From Paraburkholderia sacchari (GTDB lineage Bacteria > Pseudomonadota > Gammaproteobacteria > Burkholderiales > Burkholderiaceae), in assembly GCF_000785435.2 (NCBI RefSeq), contig NZ_JTDB02000005.1, forward strand, positions 62,001-126,000: DNA of 64,000 nucleotides, given 5' to 3'. The notes under the pieces are model-generated. The model worked only from the letters and a program-made list of their open reading frames with translations, did not search any database and had not been told where the DNA came from. The position numbers and the translations under genes were made by a program. Position 1 is the first letter of the stretch; every line of letters begins with the position of its first letter. Shown here piece after piece: positions 1-8,092 of the stretch.

Positions 1-549
1 CTTTCGCTCGTTGCGCTGTTTGCGCTGTACGGCGGCGTGGGCGTGGTGTGGACCTTTCTGGAGAAGATCGGCGCCGATGCGGGCCTGAGCGGTGGATACA
101 TCTCCGGCGTCCTGGCGGTCGCCAATCTGGTGAGCCTGGCCGCCTGCGTGCTCATGCCGAGGCTCGGCGTGGGCAGCGGCCTGCGGCGCTGGACGCTGTT
201 CAATCTCGCGGGCTGCGTGCTGGCCGCGGCGTCGCTCGCGCTGCCGCCCTCGCCGTTGTCGTTCGCGATTGGCGCCGTGGTGTTCATCGTCTGCTGGACC
301 GGCGGCGCGCTGCTGATCTTCGCGACGATCCCTCAGTACGATTTCGTCGGCCGCTTCGCCGCGCTCTCGCCCGGCTTTCTCGCGCTCGGCTTCGGCGTGG
401 GCTCCATCGCTGGCGGCGAATTGCTGGAGGCGTCGGGCACGCGCGCGGCGCTCGAGGTGGCCATCGCGCTGTGCGTGCTGGCGTTCGTGCTCTATGCAAA
501 GCTGCGGCGGCTCGATGACGATGCCGCGCTCGTGCCGACCTGCGAGTGA
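1..549 (+). CDS. MFS transporter, C-terminal half (5' end outside window)
   Basis: The frame is open from base 1 and ends at TGA 547-549, so this is the last ~182 residues of a longer protein. About six hydrophobic segments separated by short basic or glycine-rich loops are visible, the pattern of the second six-helix half of a major facilitator. No substrate motif can be read from this half alone. A GTG at 37 is internal, not a start. The gene ends in front of a strong hairpin and converges with an NTF2-like gene. Family call is good; substrate unknown. Confidence 0.7.
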   Translation, partial: LSLVALFALYGGVGVVWTFLEKIGADAGLSGGYISGVLAVANLVSLAACVLMPRLGVGSGLRRWTLFNLAGCVLAAASLALPPSPLSFAIGAVVFIVCWTGGALLIFATIPQYDFVGRFAALSPGFLALGFGVGSIAGGELLEASGTRAALEVAIALCVLAFVLYAKLRRLDDDAALVPTCE

Positions 550-560
550 CGGGACGGCGG

Positions 561-602
561 TGCGCCGGGCGAGTGCCAAAGAAATGGCATTCGCCCGGCG
601 CA
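561..602. terminator. 18-bp stem hairpin between convergent genes
   Basis: Arms 561-578 and 585-602 pair over 18 positions with a single G-T wobble, closing a six-base AAGAAA loop. It sits 12 bp after the MFS stop and 16 bp before the end of the opposing gene, so it probably terminates both strands. No clear T-tract follows on either side, so it is not a textbook intrinsic terminator. Confidence 0.6.
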
Positions 603-618
603 CAGCGGTGAACGGCTT

Positions 619-1212
619 TTAGCCGCGCACCGCGTCGGTCGATGACGGCTCCCGAAACGCCGCGACAAACGCTGAATTCGCACACGTTTTCTCAAACGCC
701 TGAATACCCCGCATCAGCATCGCGGTCGGCATCCACGGGTAGGTCAGCGCGTCCTGCAATGCGCCCAGCTTGACCGAACCCGAGTCAGCGATCGTATCCA
801 TGCGTTCGATATGGATATGCAGCCCGACGATTCTCTCCGCGCCGCCAGTCGCGCGGCCCATTCTCCAGCGATACGCGCCCTTGCCGAGCCGCAGCGTTTC
901 GGTTTCCTTCTCGCGCATCACCACGAGCCACGGCATGATGCAGACGCCGTCCGCATCCAGGCTCGGCTCCACGCATACGTAATACGTTCGGCATCGATCG
1001 AAACGCTCGCCAAAATCGGACACCAGCGTTTTCGCAATCGCGTCCGTACCCGTCACGCTGCGCGGAAAATCGATCGAATCGGTGGCTATCGAGAACGTCA
1101 GCGTGGCTTCGGCGGCAAAGCATTGCGCGATCAGTTCGGGCCGGTTCTGGTCCTTCGCATGCAGATAGCATTCGAGCAGAGACCGTGCGGATGAGAGGGA
1201 AAGTGAGGTCAT
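619..1212 (-). CDS. NTF2/SnoaL-like protein of unknown function
   Basis: A 197-residue protein starting MTSLSLSSARSLLECYLHAK; a start 30 bases upstream is possible but lacks support. The opening helix, a short aspartate-rich patch, the 'VTGTDAIAKTLV' segment and later 'AYRWRM' strand resemble NTF2-like (SnoaL-type) alpha+beta barrels, which act as isomerases, hydrolase-like enzymes or ligand-binding proteins. No catalytic set can be assigned. It is divergent from a MarR regulator 123 bp away, the usual position for a MarR target. Function is not predictable. Confidence 0.55.
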   Translation of the reverse strand: MTSLSLSSARSLLECYLHAKDQNRPELIAQCFAAEATLTFSIATDSIDFPRSVTGTDAIAKTLVSDFGERFDRCRTYYVCVEPSLDADGVCIMPWLVVMREKETETLRLGKGAYRWRMGRATGGAERIVGLHIHIERMDTIADSGSVKLGALQDALTYPWMPTAMLMRGIQAFEKTCANSAFVAAFREPSSTDAVRG

Positions 1213-1280
1213 GTCGTGAATCCTGAGCGCGGACGCCCGCACGTATGCACCTTGGCGGTGCGGGAGGACCGAGGCTTTGC

Positions 1281-1306
1281 AGTATAATTAGCTTACAAAG
1301 GTAACC
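1281..1306 (+). promoter_or_regulatory. Putative -10 element and ACAAAG motif of divergent NTF2/marR promoter
   Basis: TATAAT lies at 1283-1288, 47 bp before the marR ATG, and TTACAAAGGTAAC follows at 1293. No good -35 is seen at 17 bp spacing, so the promoter may depend on an activator. ACAAAG at 1295-1300 recurs twice in the iscS/flavin reductase intergenic region. Confidence 0.3.
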
Positions 1307-1334
1307 GCGCAAGCAACCGGGGAGTGTAAAGAGC

Positions 1335-1877
1335 ATGGCGAAACAACAGGATCAGTCCGTCTTGACGGTAACCAATCCGGCCTGCCTCGTCGATGGCAGC
1401 GACCGGGAATTTCGGCATCTGATCAATGGACTGCTGCCGTTCGCGGCGCGGCTGCTGTCGATCCGCGACGGATTCGGCGCGCTGATCGGCCTGAGCGGCA
1501 TTCAGTATTCGCTGCTCGTGTCGATCTCTCATTTGTCGGACGACGAGATCGTGACGGTCAACCGGCTGGCGGACCATCTGCACCTGAGCGGCGCGTTCGT
1601 CACGCTCGAAACCGGCAAGCTCAAGAAGCTCGGCCTGATCGACAAGCGCTCGGATCCCGACGACAAGCGCAAGATGCGCCTGACCGTGACCACGGCCGGA
1701 TGGAAACTGCTGCGCGCGCTTGCGGAGAACCAGCAGCGCATCAACAACGTCCTCTTCGAAGGCGTGACGAAGGCGGAATTCAAGGCGCTGTGCTCGGTCG
1801 TGGACCGGCTGGTGGGCAACGGCGACCGCGCGACGCTGGACCTTTCGCATATGATCGCTCGCCAGGAAAAGCCCTGA
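1335..1877 (+). CDS. MarR-family transcriptional regulator
   Basis: A 180-residue winged-helix regulator. The helix-turn-helix region spans about residues 70-105 (IVTVNRLADHLHLSG followed by the recognition helix), and the beta-wing carries the MarR signature DPDDKRKMRLTVT at about 110-125. MarR proteins are dimeric, usually repress their own and neighbouring genes and release DNA when they bind a phenolic or other small ligand. It is divergent from the NTF2-like gene and lies 1.5 kb from the HpaBC-type operon, whose promoter shares an ACAAAG motif with this one. That makes it a candidate regulator of the operon, but this is inference. Confidence 0.9.
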   Translation: MAKQQDQSVLTVTNPACLVDGSDREFRHLINGLLPFAARLLSIRDGFGALIGLSGIQYSLLVSISHLSDDEIVTVNRLADHLHLSGAFVTLETGKLKKLGLIDKRSDPDDKRKMRLTVTTAGWKLLRALAENQQRINNVLFEGVTKAEFKALCSVVDRLVGNGDRATLDLSHMIARQEKP

Positions 1878-1927
1878 GCGCAATTTCCGTGGCGACGGTC
1901 ATTATCGATCACCATGGCGCGCCGCCT

Positions 1928-3151
1928 TCAATGCGCCGCCCATTGAATCGTTGCGAGGTCCACGCCTTCGAGATGCATGTCCCATAGCGGGCTCAGCGCA
2001 CGAAGCTTCGCCACGGTATCGGTCACCTGCCGGATGACTTCGTCCACTTCGGCCTCGGTCGTGAAGCGGCCCATCGTGAAGCGGATCGAGCTATGCGCAA
2101 GCTCGTCGCTGCGCCCGAGCGCGCGCAGCACGTACGACGGCTCCAGCGACGCTGACGTGCACGCCGACCCCGACGATACCGCCACACCTTTGATGCCCAT
2201 GATCAAGGACTCGCCCTCCACGAAGTTGAAGCTGACATTCAGGTTGTGGGGAATGCGCTGCGCGAGGTGTCCGTTGACGTAGACTTCATCCAGTTTCGTC
2301 AGGCCGGCCAGCAGCCGGTCGCGCAGCGCGCCCACTCGCGCGCTTTCCGCTTCCATCTCTTCCTTCGCAAGCCTGAACGCCTCGCCCATGCCGACGATCT
2401 GATGCGTGGGCAGCGTGCCCGAGCGCATGCCGCGCTCATGGCCGCCGCCATGCATCTGCGCCTCGATGCGCACGCGCGGCTTTCGGCGCACATAAAGCGC
2501 GCCGATGCCCTTCGGGCCATAGAGCTTGTGCGCCGTGACCGTAAGCAGATCGACGCCGAGCGAGTTCACGTCGATAACGATCTTGCCCGCGGCCTGCACC
2601 GCGTCGCAGTGAAAAACGATGCCTTTGGCACGGCACATCGCGCCGATTTCGGCAACCGGTTGAATGACGCCGGTCTCGTTGTTCACCATCATGACCGAAA
2701 CGAGAATGGTGTCGTCGCGCAGCGCCGCGCGCAGCGAGTCGAGGTCGAGCAGCCCGTCCGCGCCCACGTCCAGGTACGTGACTTCAAAACCCTGCCGCTC
2801 CAGTTCGCGGCACGTGTCCAGCACCGCCTTGTGCTCGGTTTTCACCGTGACGAGATGACGGCCACGGCCCTTGTAGAAGTTTGCCGCGCCCTTGATCGCG
2901 AGATTGTTGCCTTCCGTGGCGCCCGAGGTCCAGATGATCTCGCGCGAATCGGCATGCAGCAGATCGGCAACCTGCTGGCGCGCGGTTTCGACGGCAGCTT
3001 CGGCGGTCCAGCCGTAACTGTGACTGCGCGATGCGGGATTGCCGAAATCCTCGTGAAGGAAGGGCACCATCTTCTCGACCACGCGCCGGTCGACCGGGGT
3101 GGTCGCGCTGTAGTCCATGTAGATCGGGCGTGAATCGGTCCTGGATTCCAT
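1928..3151 (-). CDS. iscS: IscS-type cysteine desulfurase, stand-alone copy
   Basis: A 407-residue PLP enzyme that transfers sulfur from cysteine to acceptor proteins. Visible are the N-terminal MDYSATTPVD motif, PLP-binding His107, Asp183/Gln186, Schiff-base Lys209 in TAHKLYGPKG, and the catalytic loop Cys331 in SSGSACTSASLEPS. The C-terminus SPLWDMHLEGVDLATIQWAAH matches the IscU-interacting tail of group I IscS rather than SufS or NifS. The start is ATG 3151, preceded by AGGAGC; longer in-frame starts add a non-homologous extension. No iscR, iscU or iscA is adjacent, so this is likely a second copy outside the housekeeping isc operon. It is divergent from the flavin reductase gene. Confidence 0.9.
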   Translation of the reverse strand: MESRTDSRPIYMDYSATTPVDRRVVEKMVPFLHEDFGNPASRSHSYGWTAEAAVETARQQVADLLHADSREIIWTSGATEGNNLAIKGAANFYKGRGRHLVTVKTEHKAVLDTCRELERQGFEVTYLDVGADGLLDLDSLRAALRDDTILVSVMMVNNETGVIQPVAEIGAMCRAKGIVFHCDAVQAAGKIVIDVNSLGVDLLTVTAHKLYGPKGIGALYVRRKPRVRIEAQMHGGGHERGMRSGTLPTHQIVGMGEAFRLAKEEMEAESARVGALRDRLLAGLTKLDEVYVNGHLAQRIPHNLNVSFNFVEGESLIMGIKGVAVSSGSACTSASLEPSYVLRALGRSDELAHSSIRFTMGRFTTEAEVDEVIRQVTDTVAKLRALSPLWDMHLEGVDLATIQWAAH

Positions 3152-3279
3152 CAATCGTGCTCCTGATGCGGTGTGTGCCATGCAACGTGCCACGCGAGGG
3201 CGAACTCGCGGGACGAAGTGTAGCGCGGCCCCTTTCCCGAACCCGCCAACATCCATCCCGCCAGTAGGGTTGTCTTTTA

Positions 3280-3360
3280 AACAAAGCTTTCTTGTAGTGG
3301 TAAACCATAGCTTGAGCAGCTCTTTTGTTTTGACTTTAATAATTGCTATGTAACAAAGCT
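3280..3360. promoter_or_regulatory. Low-GC divergent promoter region with repeated AACAAAGCT
   Basis: The exact nonamer AACAAAGCT occurs at 3280-3288 and 3352-3360, and TTTGTT at 3324-3329 lies inverted to AACAAA at 3352-3357. TTGACT at 3330-3335 could be a -35 for the plus-strand operon, but a good -10 is not obvious. The AT-richness contrasts with the surrounding genes. It is a plausible MarR operator region; the same ACAAAG core appears before the marR gene. Confidence 0.4.
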
Positions 3361-3423
3361 AAATTAACTCGCATTGTGGCCGTGCGAAACGGATGCGCAA
3401 GGCGGCAAAGCAAGGAGAGCGAG

Positions 3424-3954
3424 ATGGGCAGCACAACAGTACCGACCGACGGCAACGTCGACGTCCAGCGGCAGTTCCGGGCGGCTTTGTCGATGTTCGC
3501 CACGGGTGTGGCGGTCATCACCGCGCCGCGGCGCGAAGGGCATCCAATCGGCATCACGGTGGCCTCGTTCAATGCGGTGTCGCTGGATCCGCCACTGATT
3601 CTGTTCTCGGTCGACCGTCGCAGTCTGAGCCTCGCCGATCTATGCAGCGCGTCCGGTTACGCGGTCAATGTGCTCGACGAGACCCAGCAGGACATGTCGA
3701 ACCGTTTCGCCAAGGCCAATGGCGACAAATGGAGCTGGCGCGACAGCGAGGCGAGCGAGCGCGACGCCGCCGTGCTCCTGCCCGACGCGCTCGCGACCTT
3801 CGAATGCGAACCCTATGCGCAATACGACGGCGGCGATCACGTGATTTTCGTGGGCCGCGTCACGCGCCATCAGGCGCGCCCCCATGGCCGTCCCCTGATT
3901 TTCTTTGGCGGGCGCTACTGCTCCCTCGACGCTGTTCAAACCGCATCGGCGTAA
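3424..3954 (+). CDS. Flavin reductase component of a two-component monooxygenase (HpaC-like)
   Basis: A 176-residue flavin reductase-domain protein that would reduce FAD or FMN with NAD(P)H and supply it to the monooxygenase encoded next. The N-terminal FRAALSMFATGVAVITA and the segment GITVASFNAVSLDPPLILFSV are the typical flavin-binding split-barrel motifs, and GDHVIFVGRV is the conserved C-terminal strand. The start is ATG 3424 after AAGGAGAGCGAG; an upstream in-frame ATG at 3343 lies inside the promoter region. The stop is 31 bp before the GTG of the partner oxygenase, so the two are co-transcribed. Confidence 0.88.
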   Translation: MGSTTVPTDGNVDVQRQFRAALSMFATGVAVITAPRREGHPIGITVASFNAVSLDPPLILFSVDRRSLSLADLCSASGYAVNVLDETQQDMSNRFAKANGDKWSWRDSEASERDAAVLLPDALATFECEPYAQYDGGDHVIFVGRVTRHQARPHGRPLIFFGGRYCSLDAVQTASA

Positions 3955-3985
3955 TACCGCAGAAGAATTCACTCTGGAGAAGAAC

Positions 3986-5467
3986 GTGATCAAGAACGGA
4001 ACTCAACATATTGCATCGCTGCGCGACGGGCGCGAGGTGTTCCTCAACGGCAAGCTGGTAGGCGATGTGACAACGCATCCCGCGTTTCGCAATTCGATTC
4101 GCAGCTACGCGAATCTCTACGATTACCAGGCGCGTCCGGAAAACGTCGAGAAAATGACGTTCGCGTCCCCGGACACGGGCCGCCGCGTGAGCCGGATCTG
4201 GGAACTGCCCACGTCCTACGAGCAGCTGGTCGAACGCCGCGCCGCCCTCGAAGCCTGGACGGAACAGCATTTCGGCTTCATGGGCCGCTCGCCGGACCAC
4301 GTTGCGTCCTGTATTGCCGGCATGTACATGGGCATCGACGTCTTCGAGCAAGCCGATCCAGCGCGTGCCGGCGCGCTGCGCGACTACTACAAATATGCGC
4401 GCGACAACGATCTGTTCCTGACCTATGTGATCGTCAACCCGCAGGCGAACCAGGCCCAGTCGGCGCACGAGCAGCAGGACAAGTATCTGGCTGTGGGCAT
4501 CGTGGACCAGGACGCGGAAGGCATCACCGTGCGCGGAGCGAAGATGCTGGCGACGAGCGGCATCATGGCGAACGAAGTGTTCTGTAGCTGCATCCAGCCG
4601 CTGCGCGAAGGCGACGAGATGTACGCGTTGTCGTTCGTGGTGCCAATGAACGCGAAGGGCATGAAGGTAATTTCGCGCAAGTCCTATGAGGAAAACGCGA
4701 CCTCGGTGTTCGACAACCCGCTCTCGAGCCGTTACGACGAAAACGACGCGGTGCTGTACTTCGACGACGTCAAGGTGCCGTGGGAGCGCATTTTCGTGGC
4801 CGGCGACGTGTCGTTGTGTGCGAAGCAGTTTCACGCCACGCCGGCGCACGTCTATCAAAACTACCAGTGCCAGGTTCGTCTGATGACGAAGCTGCGTTTC
4901 CTGGTCGGGCTCGGCCTCAAAATTTCGGAAGTGAACGGCACCAACAGCTTCCCGCAGGTACGCGAGGCGCTCGGGCAGCTTTCGGCGGAAGCGTCCATGG
5001 TCGAGGCCTATGTGTACGGCATGGAAGCAAAGGGCACCGTGGTCAACGGCTACTACGTGCCCGACCGCAACATGCTGTACAGCTCGCAGGTGCTCACGCA
5101 GCAGCTTTACTCGAAGATTCTCAACACGCTGCGCGAACTTGCGGGCGGCGGGATGATCATGCTGCCGTCCAGTATTCAGGACTTCGAAAATCCAGAACTG
5201 CTGCGCATCATCGAAAAGACCCAGAAGTCGCCGGTTTGCAGCTCCGAAGAGCGCGTCAAGTTCTTCAAGCTCGCGTGGGACGCAGTGGGCTCGGAATTCG
5301 CGTCGCGCCACAACCAGTACGAGCTGTTCTACGCCGGCGCATCGTTCGTGACCAAGGGTCACGCCTATCGCACCTATGACTGGCGCAAGGCCACGGGCCT
5401 CGTCGACGACCTGCTGTCGAGCTATTCGCTCGACCAGGAACTGGCGAGGACGCCGCGCGCGGCCTGA
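3986..5467 (+). CDS. Flavin-dependent aromatic monooxygenase (4-hydroxyphenylacetate 3-hydroxylase / HpaB family)
   Basis: A 493-residue member of the HpaB family, which has an acyl-CoA-dehydrogenase-like fold and hydroxylates phenols or related rings using reduced FAD and O2. Family features include 'FGFMGRSPDHVAS', 'RGAKMLATSGIMANEVF', 'FDDVKVPWERIFVAGD' and the 'LGQLSAEASMVEAYVYGMEA' helix. I chose GTG 3986 because it is preceded by GGAGAAGAAC and because upstream residues would overlap the reductase gene. Length matches the family (about 480-520). Cupin, amidase and DUF2848 neighbours differ from the classic hpa meta-cleavage operon, so the substrate is probably not 4-hydroxyphenylacetate. 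Confidence 0.87.
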   Translation: MIKNGTQHIASLRDGREVFLNGKLVGDVTTHPAFRNSIRSYANLYDYQARPENVEKMTFASPDTGRRVSRIWELPTSYEQLVERRAALEAWTEQHFGFMGRSPDHVASCIAGMYMGIDVFEQADPARAGALRDYYKYARDNDLFLTYVIVNPQANQAQSAHEQQDKYLAVGIVDQDAEGITVRGAKMLATSGIMANEVFCSCIQPLREGDEMYALSFVVPMNAKGMKVISRKSYEENATSVFDNPLSSRYDENDAVLYFDDVKVPWERIFVAGDVSLCAKQFHATPAHVYQNYQCQVRLMTKLRFLVGLGLKISEVNGTNSFPQVREALGQLSAEASMVEAYVYGMEAKGTVVNGYYVPDRNMLYSSQVLTQQLYSKILNTLRELAGGGMIMLPSSIQDFENPELLRIIEKTQKSPVCSSEERVKFFKLAWDAVGSEFASRHNQYELFYAGASFVTKGHAYRTYDWRKATGLVDDLLSSYSLDQELARTPRAA

Positions 5468-5509
5468 GCGCAACGTCGATTCAATTCACATTCCATCAAG
5501 GAGAGACAC

Positions 5510-5896
5510 ATGGCAATCAATAAGCTCCATGACGAGTTTCATGGCCTGGACATGATCAACGGCTGGCGCCTTCCCGAAGGCTACGATCCCGAATCCGGCG
5601 CGCAGGAATTGATTCTTTCCGGCGAACTCGACACGGATAACAAGCGCGGCAGCCGCACGCGCCTGCTGCGCCTGCCCGCAGGGCTCTTTACGAAGAAGCC
5701 GTTCGTGCACGACTACTGGGAAGAGGTATTCCTCGTCGAGGGCGACCTGACCGTGGGCAACGACGAGCACGGTCAGGGCGGCAAGCCCTTCAAGGGCTAC
5801 ACCTATGCGGTGCGCCCGCCCGGCGCGTGGCACGGCCCGTTCAAGTCGAACGACGGCTGCGTGCTGCTGGAAATCCACTACTACGATCCGGCTTGA
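5510..5896 (+). CDS. Single-domain cupin protein
   Basis: A 128-residue cupin. The first motif region HDYWEEVFLVEGDLTVGN carries a histidine and two glutamates, and the second region has PPGAWHGPF, giving a plausible His/Glu/His metal site. Such proteins can be dioxygenases, isomerases or ligand sensors. The ATG at 5510 follows AAGGAGAGACAC, a strong ribosome binding site. The next gene starts 2 bp after its stop, so it is part of the operon with the monooxygenase and amidase. It could perform ring opening or an isomerisation of the hydroxylated product; this is inferred only from context. Confidence 0.75.
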   Translation: MAINKLHDEFHGLDMINGWRLPEGYDPESGAQELILSGELDTDNKRGSRTRLLRLPAGLFTKKPFVHDYWEEVFLVEGDLTVGNDEHGQGGKPFKGYTYAVRPPGAWHGPFKSNDGCVLLEIHYYDPA

Positions 5897-5898
5897 TC

Positions 5899-7245
5899 AT
5901 GCTGCCAACGCTCGACACATTGCGAGCCCGGCTCGCGGATCGCCAGATCGATGCGGCGGAAGTGGTCGCATCGTGCGTGGCGCGAATCGAGGATAGCGCC
6001 GGCGAAGGGCGGCGCGTGTTCCCCCATGGGGCGAGTCCTTCCGCCATGGCGCAAGCCGAAGCCAGCGATGCGATGCGCCGCTTCGGCGTGGCCGGGCCGC
6101 TCGCGGGCATTCCGGTTTCGGTCAAGGACCTGTTCGACGTTCAGGGCGAAATCACGCGGGCCGGCAGCCGGGCGCTGTCCGGCGCGCCGGCTGCCCGCGA
6201 CGCCGTGGCGATTGGCCGGCTGCGCGCGGCGGGGGCCATATTGGTTGGCAGAACCAACATGACCGAGTTCGCCTATTCGGGGCTTGGCATCAATCCGCAC
6301 TACGGCACGCCGGCGAATCCGTTCGACCGGGCCGCGGGGCGCATTCCCGGCGGCTCGTCGTCGGGCGCGGCGGTGTCGGTCACCGACGGCATGGCCGCCG
6401 CGGGCATCGGCTCGGACACCGGCGGCTCGTGCCGGATTCCCGCTGCGCTATGCGGCGTCGCGGGCTTCAAGCCGACTGCCGCGCGTATTCCACTGCAAGG
6501 CGCGGTGCCGCTCTCGACGAGCTACGACTCGGTGGGCTCGATGGCGCCGAGCGTGGCGTGTTGCGCGGCGCTCGATTCGATCATGGCGGGGGACCTGGAG
6601 ATCCAGCCCCATGAGGCGCAAGCGCTCGCCGGACTGCGCCTGGCCGTGCCGTCGGCCATCGTGATGGAAGGTCTCGATGCGCAAGTCGCGGCTGCGTTCG
6701 AGCGGGCGATTGCGCGGTTGAGCGCTGCGGGCGCAATCGTCAAGCAAGTGGCGTTCGACAGCTGGCAGCGTCTTGGCGCGCTTGGCGAGCACGGCGGCCT
6801 GGTTGCGATGGAGGCCTGGTCGTGGCACGTCGGCTTGATCAAGGAGCAGGCGGGCGAGTATGACCCGCGCGTGCTGGCGCGCATTCGCCTCGGCAGCCAG
6901 AACAGCATTGCGGAATACGTGCGCATGAAGGCGTTGCGCTCGGAACTCTGCCTGCGCGCCGACGACGAGCTTCAGCCTTACGACGCCGTGGTTTGCCCCA
7001 CCGTGCCCATCGTCGCGCCGCGCATCGCCGATCTTGCTGAAGAGGCCGAATACACCGCGACGAACCGCCTGCTGCTGCGCAACCCCGCCATCGCCAACAT
7101 GCTCGACCTGTGCGCCGTTTCGATCCCTTGCCACGCGCCGGGAGACGAACCGGTCGGACTCATGCTGATGGGCCGGCACATGAGCGACCGGCGCGTGCTC
7201 GCGATTGGCATGGACGTCGAGAACGTCGTGCGCCAAACCCGTTAA
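5899..7245 (+). CDS. Amidase-signature family amidohydrolase
   Basis: A 448-residue amidase-signature enzyme. The catalytic triad is visible: Lys76 in PVSVKDLF, the cis-serine in GGSSSGAAV at about 153-155, and nucleophile Ser177 in SDTGGSCRIPAA. These enzymes hydrolyse carboxamides, ureas or cyclic imide-derived amides to acid plus amine or ammonia. The ATG 5899 lies 2 bp after the cupin stop, implying translational coupling; a longer frame into the cupin gene is not credible. GatA is unlikely since GatB and GatC are absent. An amidase directly after a ring hydroxylase suggests an amide intermediate. Confidence 0.85.
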   Translation: MLPTLDTLRARLADRQIDAAEVVASCVARIEDSAGEGRRVFPHGASPSAMAQAEASDAMRRFGVAGPLAGIPVSVKDLFDVQGEITRAGSRALSGAPAARDAVAIGRLRAAGAILVGRTNMTEFAYSGLGINPHYGTPANPFDRAAGRIPGGSSSGAAVSVTDGMAAAGIGSDTGGSCRIPAALCGVAGFKPTAARIPLQGAVPLSTSYDSVGSMAPSVACCAALDSIMAGDLEIQPHEAQALAGLRLAVPSAIVMEGLDAQVAAAFERAIARLSAAGAIVKQVAFDSWQRLGALGEHGGLVAMEAWSWHVGLIKEQAGEYDPRVLARIRLGSQNSIAEYVRMKALRSELCLRADDELQPYDAVVCPTVPIVAPRIADLAEEAEYTATNRLLLRNPAIANMLDLCAVSIPCHAPGDEPVGLMLMGRHMSDRRVLAIGMDVENVVRQTR

Positions 7246-7260
7246 AGGAAGGAAGATATC

Positions 7261-7953
7261 GTGAAGGTCATCAAATTCAGGATCGAAGAGGGCGCGGGCC
7301 GATACACCGAGCGCGCGATCGCCATCAACCACCTGGTCATCGCCGGCTGGACCGGCCGCGACACGGTCGCCATGGAAAAGCATATTCGCGAACTCGAAGC
7401 ACTCGGGGTGAAGCGCCCCGCGTATACGCCGGTCTTCTATCGCGTGGCGGCGGATCGCATCGGCGCCGCGCCTGCCATTCAGGTCACGGGCGAGGAAAGC
7501 AGCGGCGAGGCCGAGTTCGTGCTGGTGAAGGACGGCGGCGAGACCTTCGTGGGCATTGCCTCCGATCACACCGACCGCCAGGTGGAAACCTATGGGATCA
7601 CGGTTTCCAAGCAGATGTGCGAGAAGCCCTGCGCGGACACGCTGTGGCGCCTGAGCGACGTGGCCGGTCATTGGGACGACCTGCTGCTGCGCTCGTATGC
7701 GACGATCGACGGCGAGCGCGTGCTGTATCAGGAAGGCAAGGTCACGGCGATGCGCAGCCCGCAAGATCTGCTCGCGCAGTTCGCGAGCCGGGGCGGCCAG
7801 TTCGAGGACGGCACCGCGATGCTGTGCGGCACGCTGGCGGCGATTGGCGGCATCCGCGCGGCGCAGGCGTTCGAGGTCGTGCTCGAAGACCCCGTGCTCG
7901 GGCGGACGCTGCGGCATGCGTATGAGGTCGAGACGCTGCCCGTGGTGGGCTGA
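7261..7953 (+). CDS. DUF2848-family protein
   Basis: A 230-residue protein with the hallmark segments I associate with DUF2848: FYRVAADRI near residue 60, a strand ending GEAEFVLV, then GIASDHTDRQVETYG at about 98-112 and VSKQMCEKPCA. The clustered Asp-His-Asp-Arg-Glu would suit a metal or acid-base site. No function is established that I know of. The GTG at 7261 is 15 bp after the amidase stop, preceded by AAGGAAGGAAG. Its coupling to an amidase suggests a hydrolytic or isomerising step on the same intermediate. Confidence 0.75.
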   Translation: MKVIKFRIEEGAGRYTERAIAINHLVIAGWTGRDTVAMEKHIRELEALGVKRPAYTPVFYRVAADRIGAAPAIQVTGEESSGEAEFVLVKDGGETFVGIASDHTDRQVETYGITVSKQMCEKPCADTLWRLSDVAGHWDDLLLRSYATIDGERVLYQEGKVTAMRSPQDLLAQFASRGGQFEDGTAMLCGTLAAIGGIRAAQAFEVVLEDPVLGRTLRHAYEVETLPVVG

Positions 7954-8008
7954 GGCATGAGCTGACACATTCGAACGCGGAACCGGCCCGGCGATTGGAC
8001 TTCATTGC

Positions 8009-8071
8009 ACGGTAAGCGTACGCTGGGCAGCCTGTTGGCTGCATCGGCGTCACGCCTAACCGCCTTACCGT
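8009..8071 (+). ncRNA. Candidate structured leader upstream of VOC gene
   Basis: An outer 8-bp helix pairs ACGGTAAG (8009-8016) with CTTACCGT (8064-8071). Inside lie GCAGCC-TGTT-GGCTGC (8027-8042, perfect 6-bp stem), GGCG-TCA-CGCC (8046-8056) and the self-complementary GCGTACGC (8016-8023). It ends 7 bp before the GGGAGT ribosome binding site of the next gene. It could be a branched 5' leader or a processed terminator of the upstream operon; there is no T-tract. I do not match it to a known riboswitch. Confidence 0.35.
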
Positions 8072-8092
8072 TACCGATAGGGAGTCCATCGC

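Noticed and set aside
3860..5473. Minus-strand open frame of 537 codons over the HpaB gene
   Set aside because: The HpaB-family monooxygenase on the plus strand is unmistakable. The opposite frame has no ribosome binding site or family motif.
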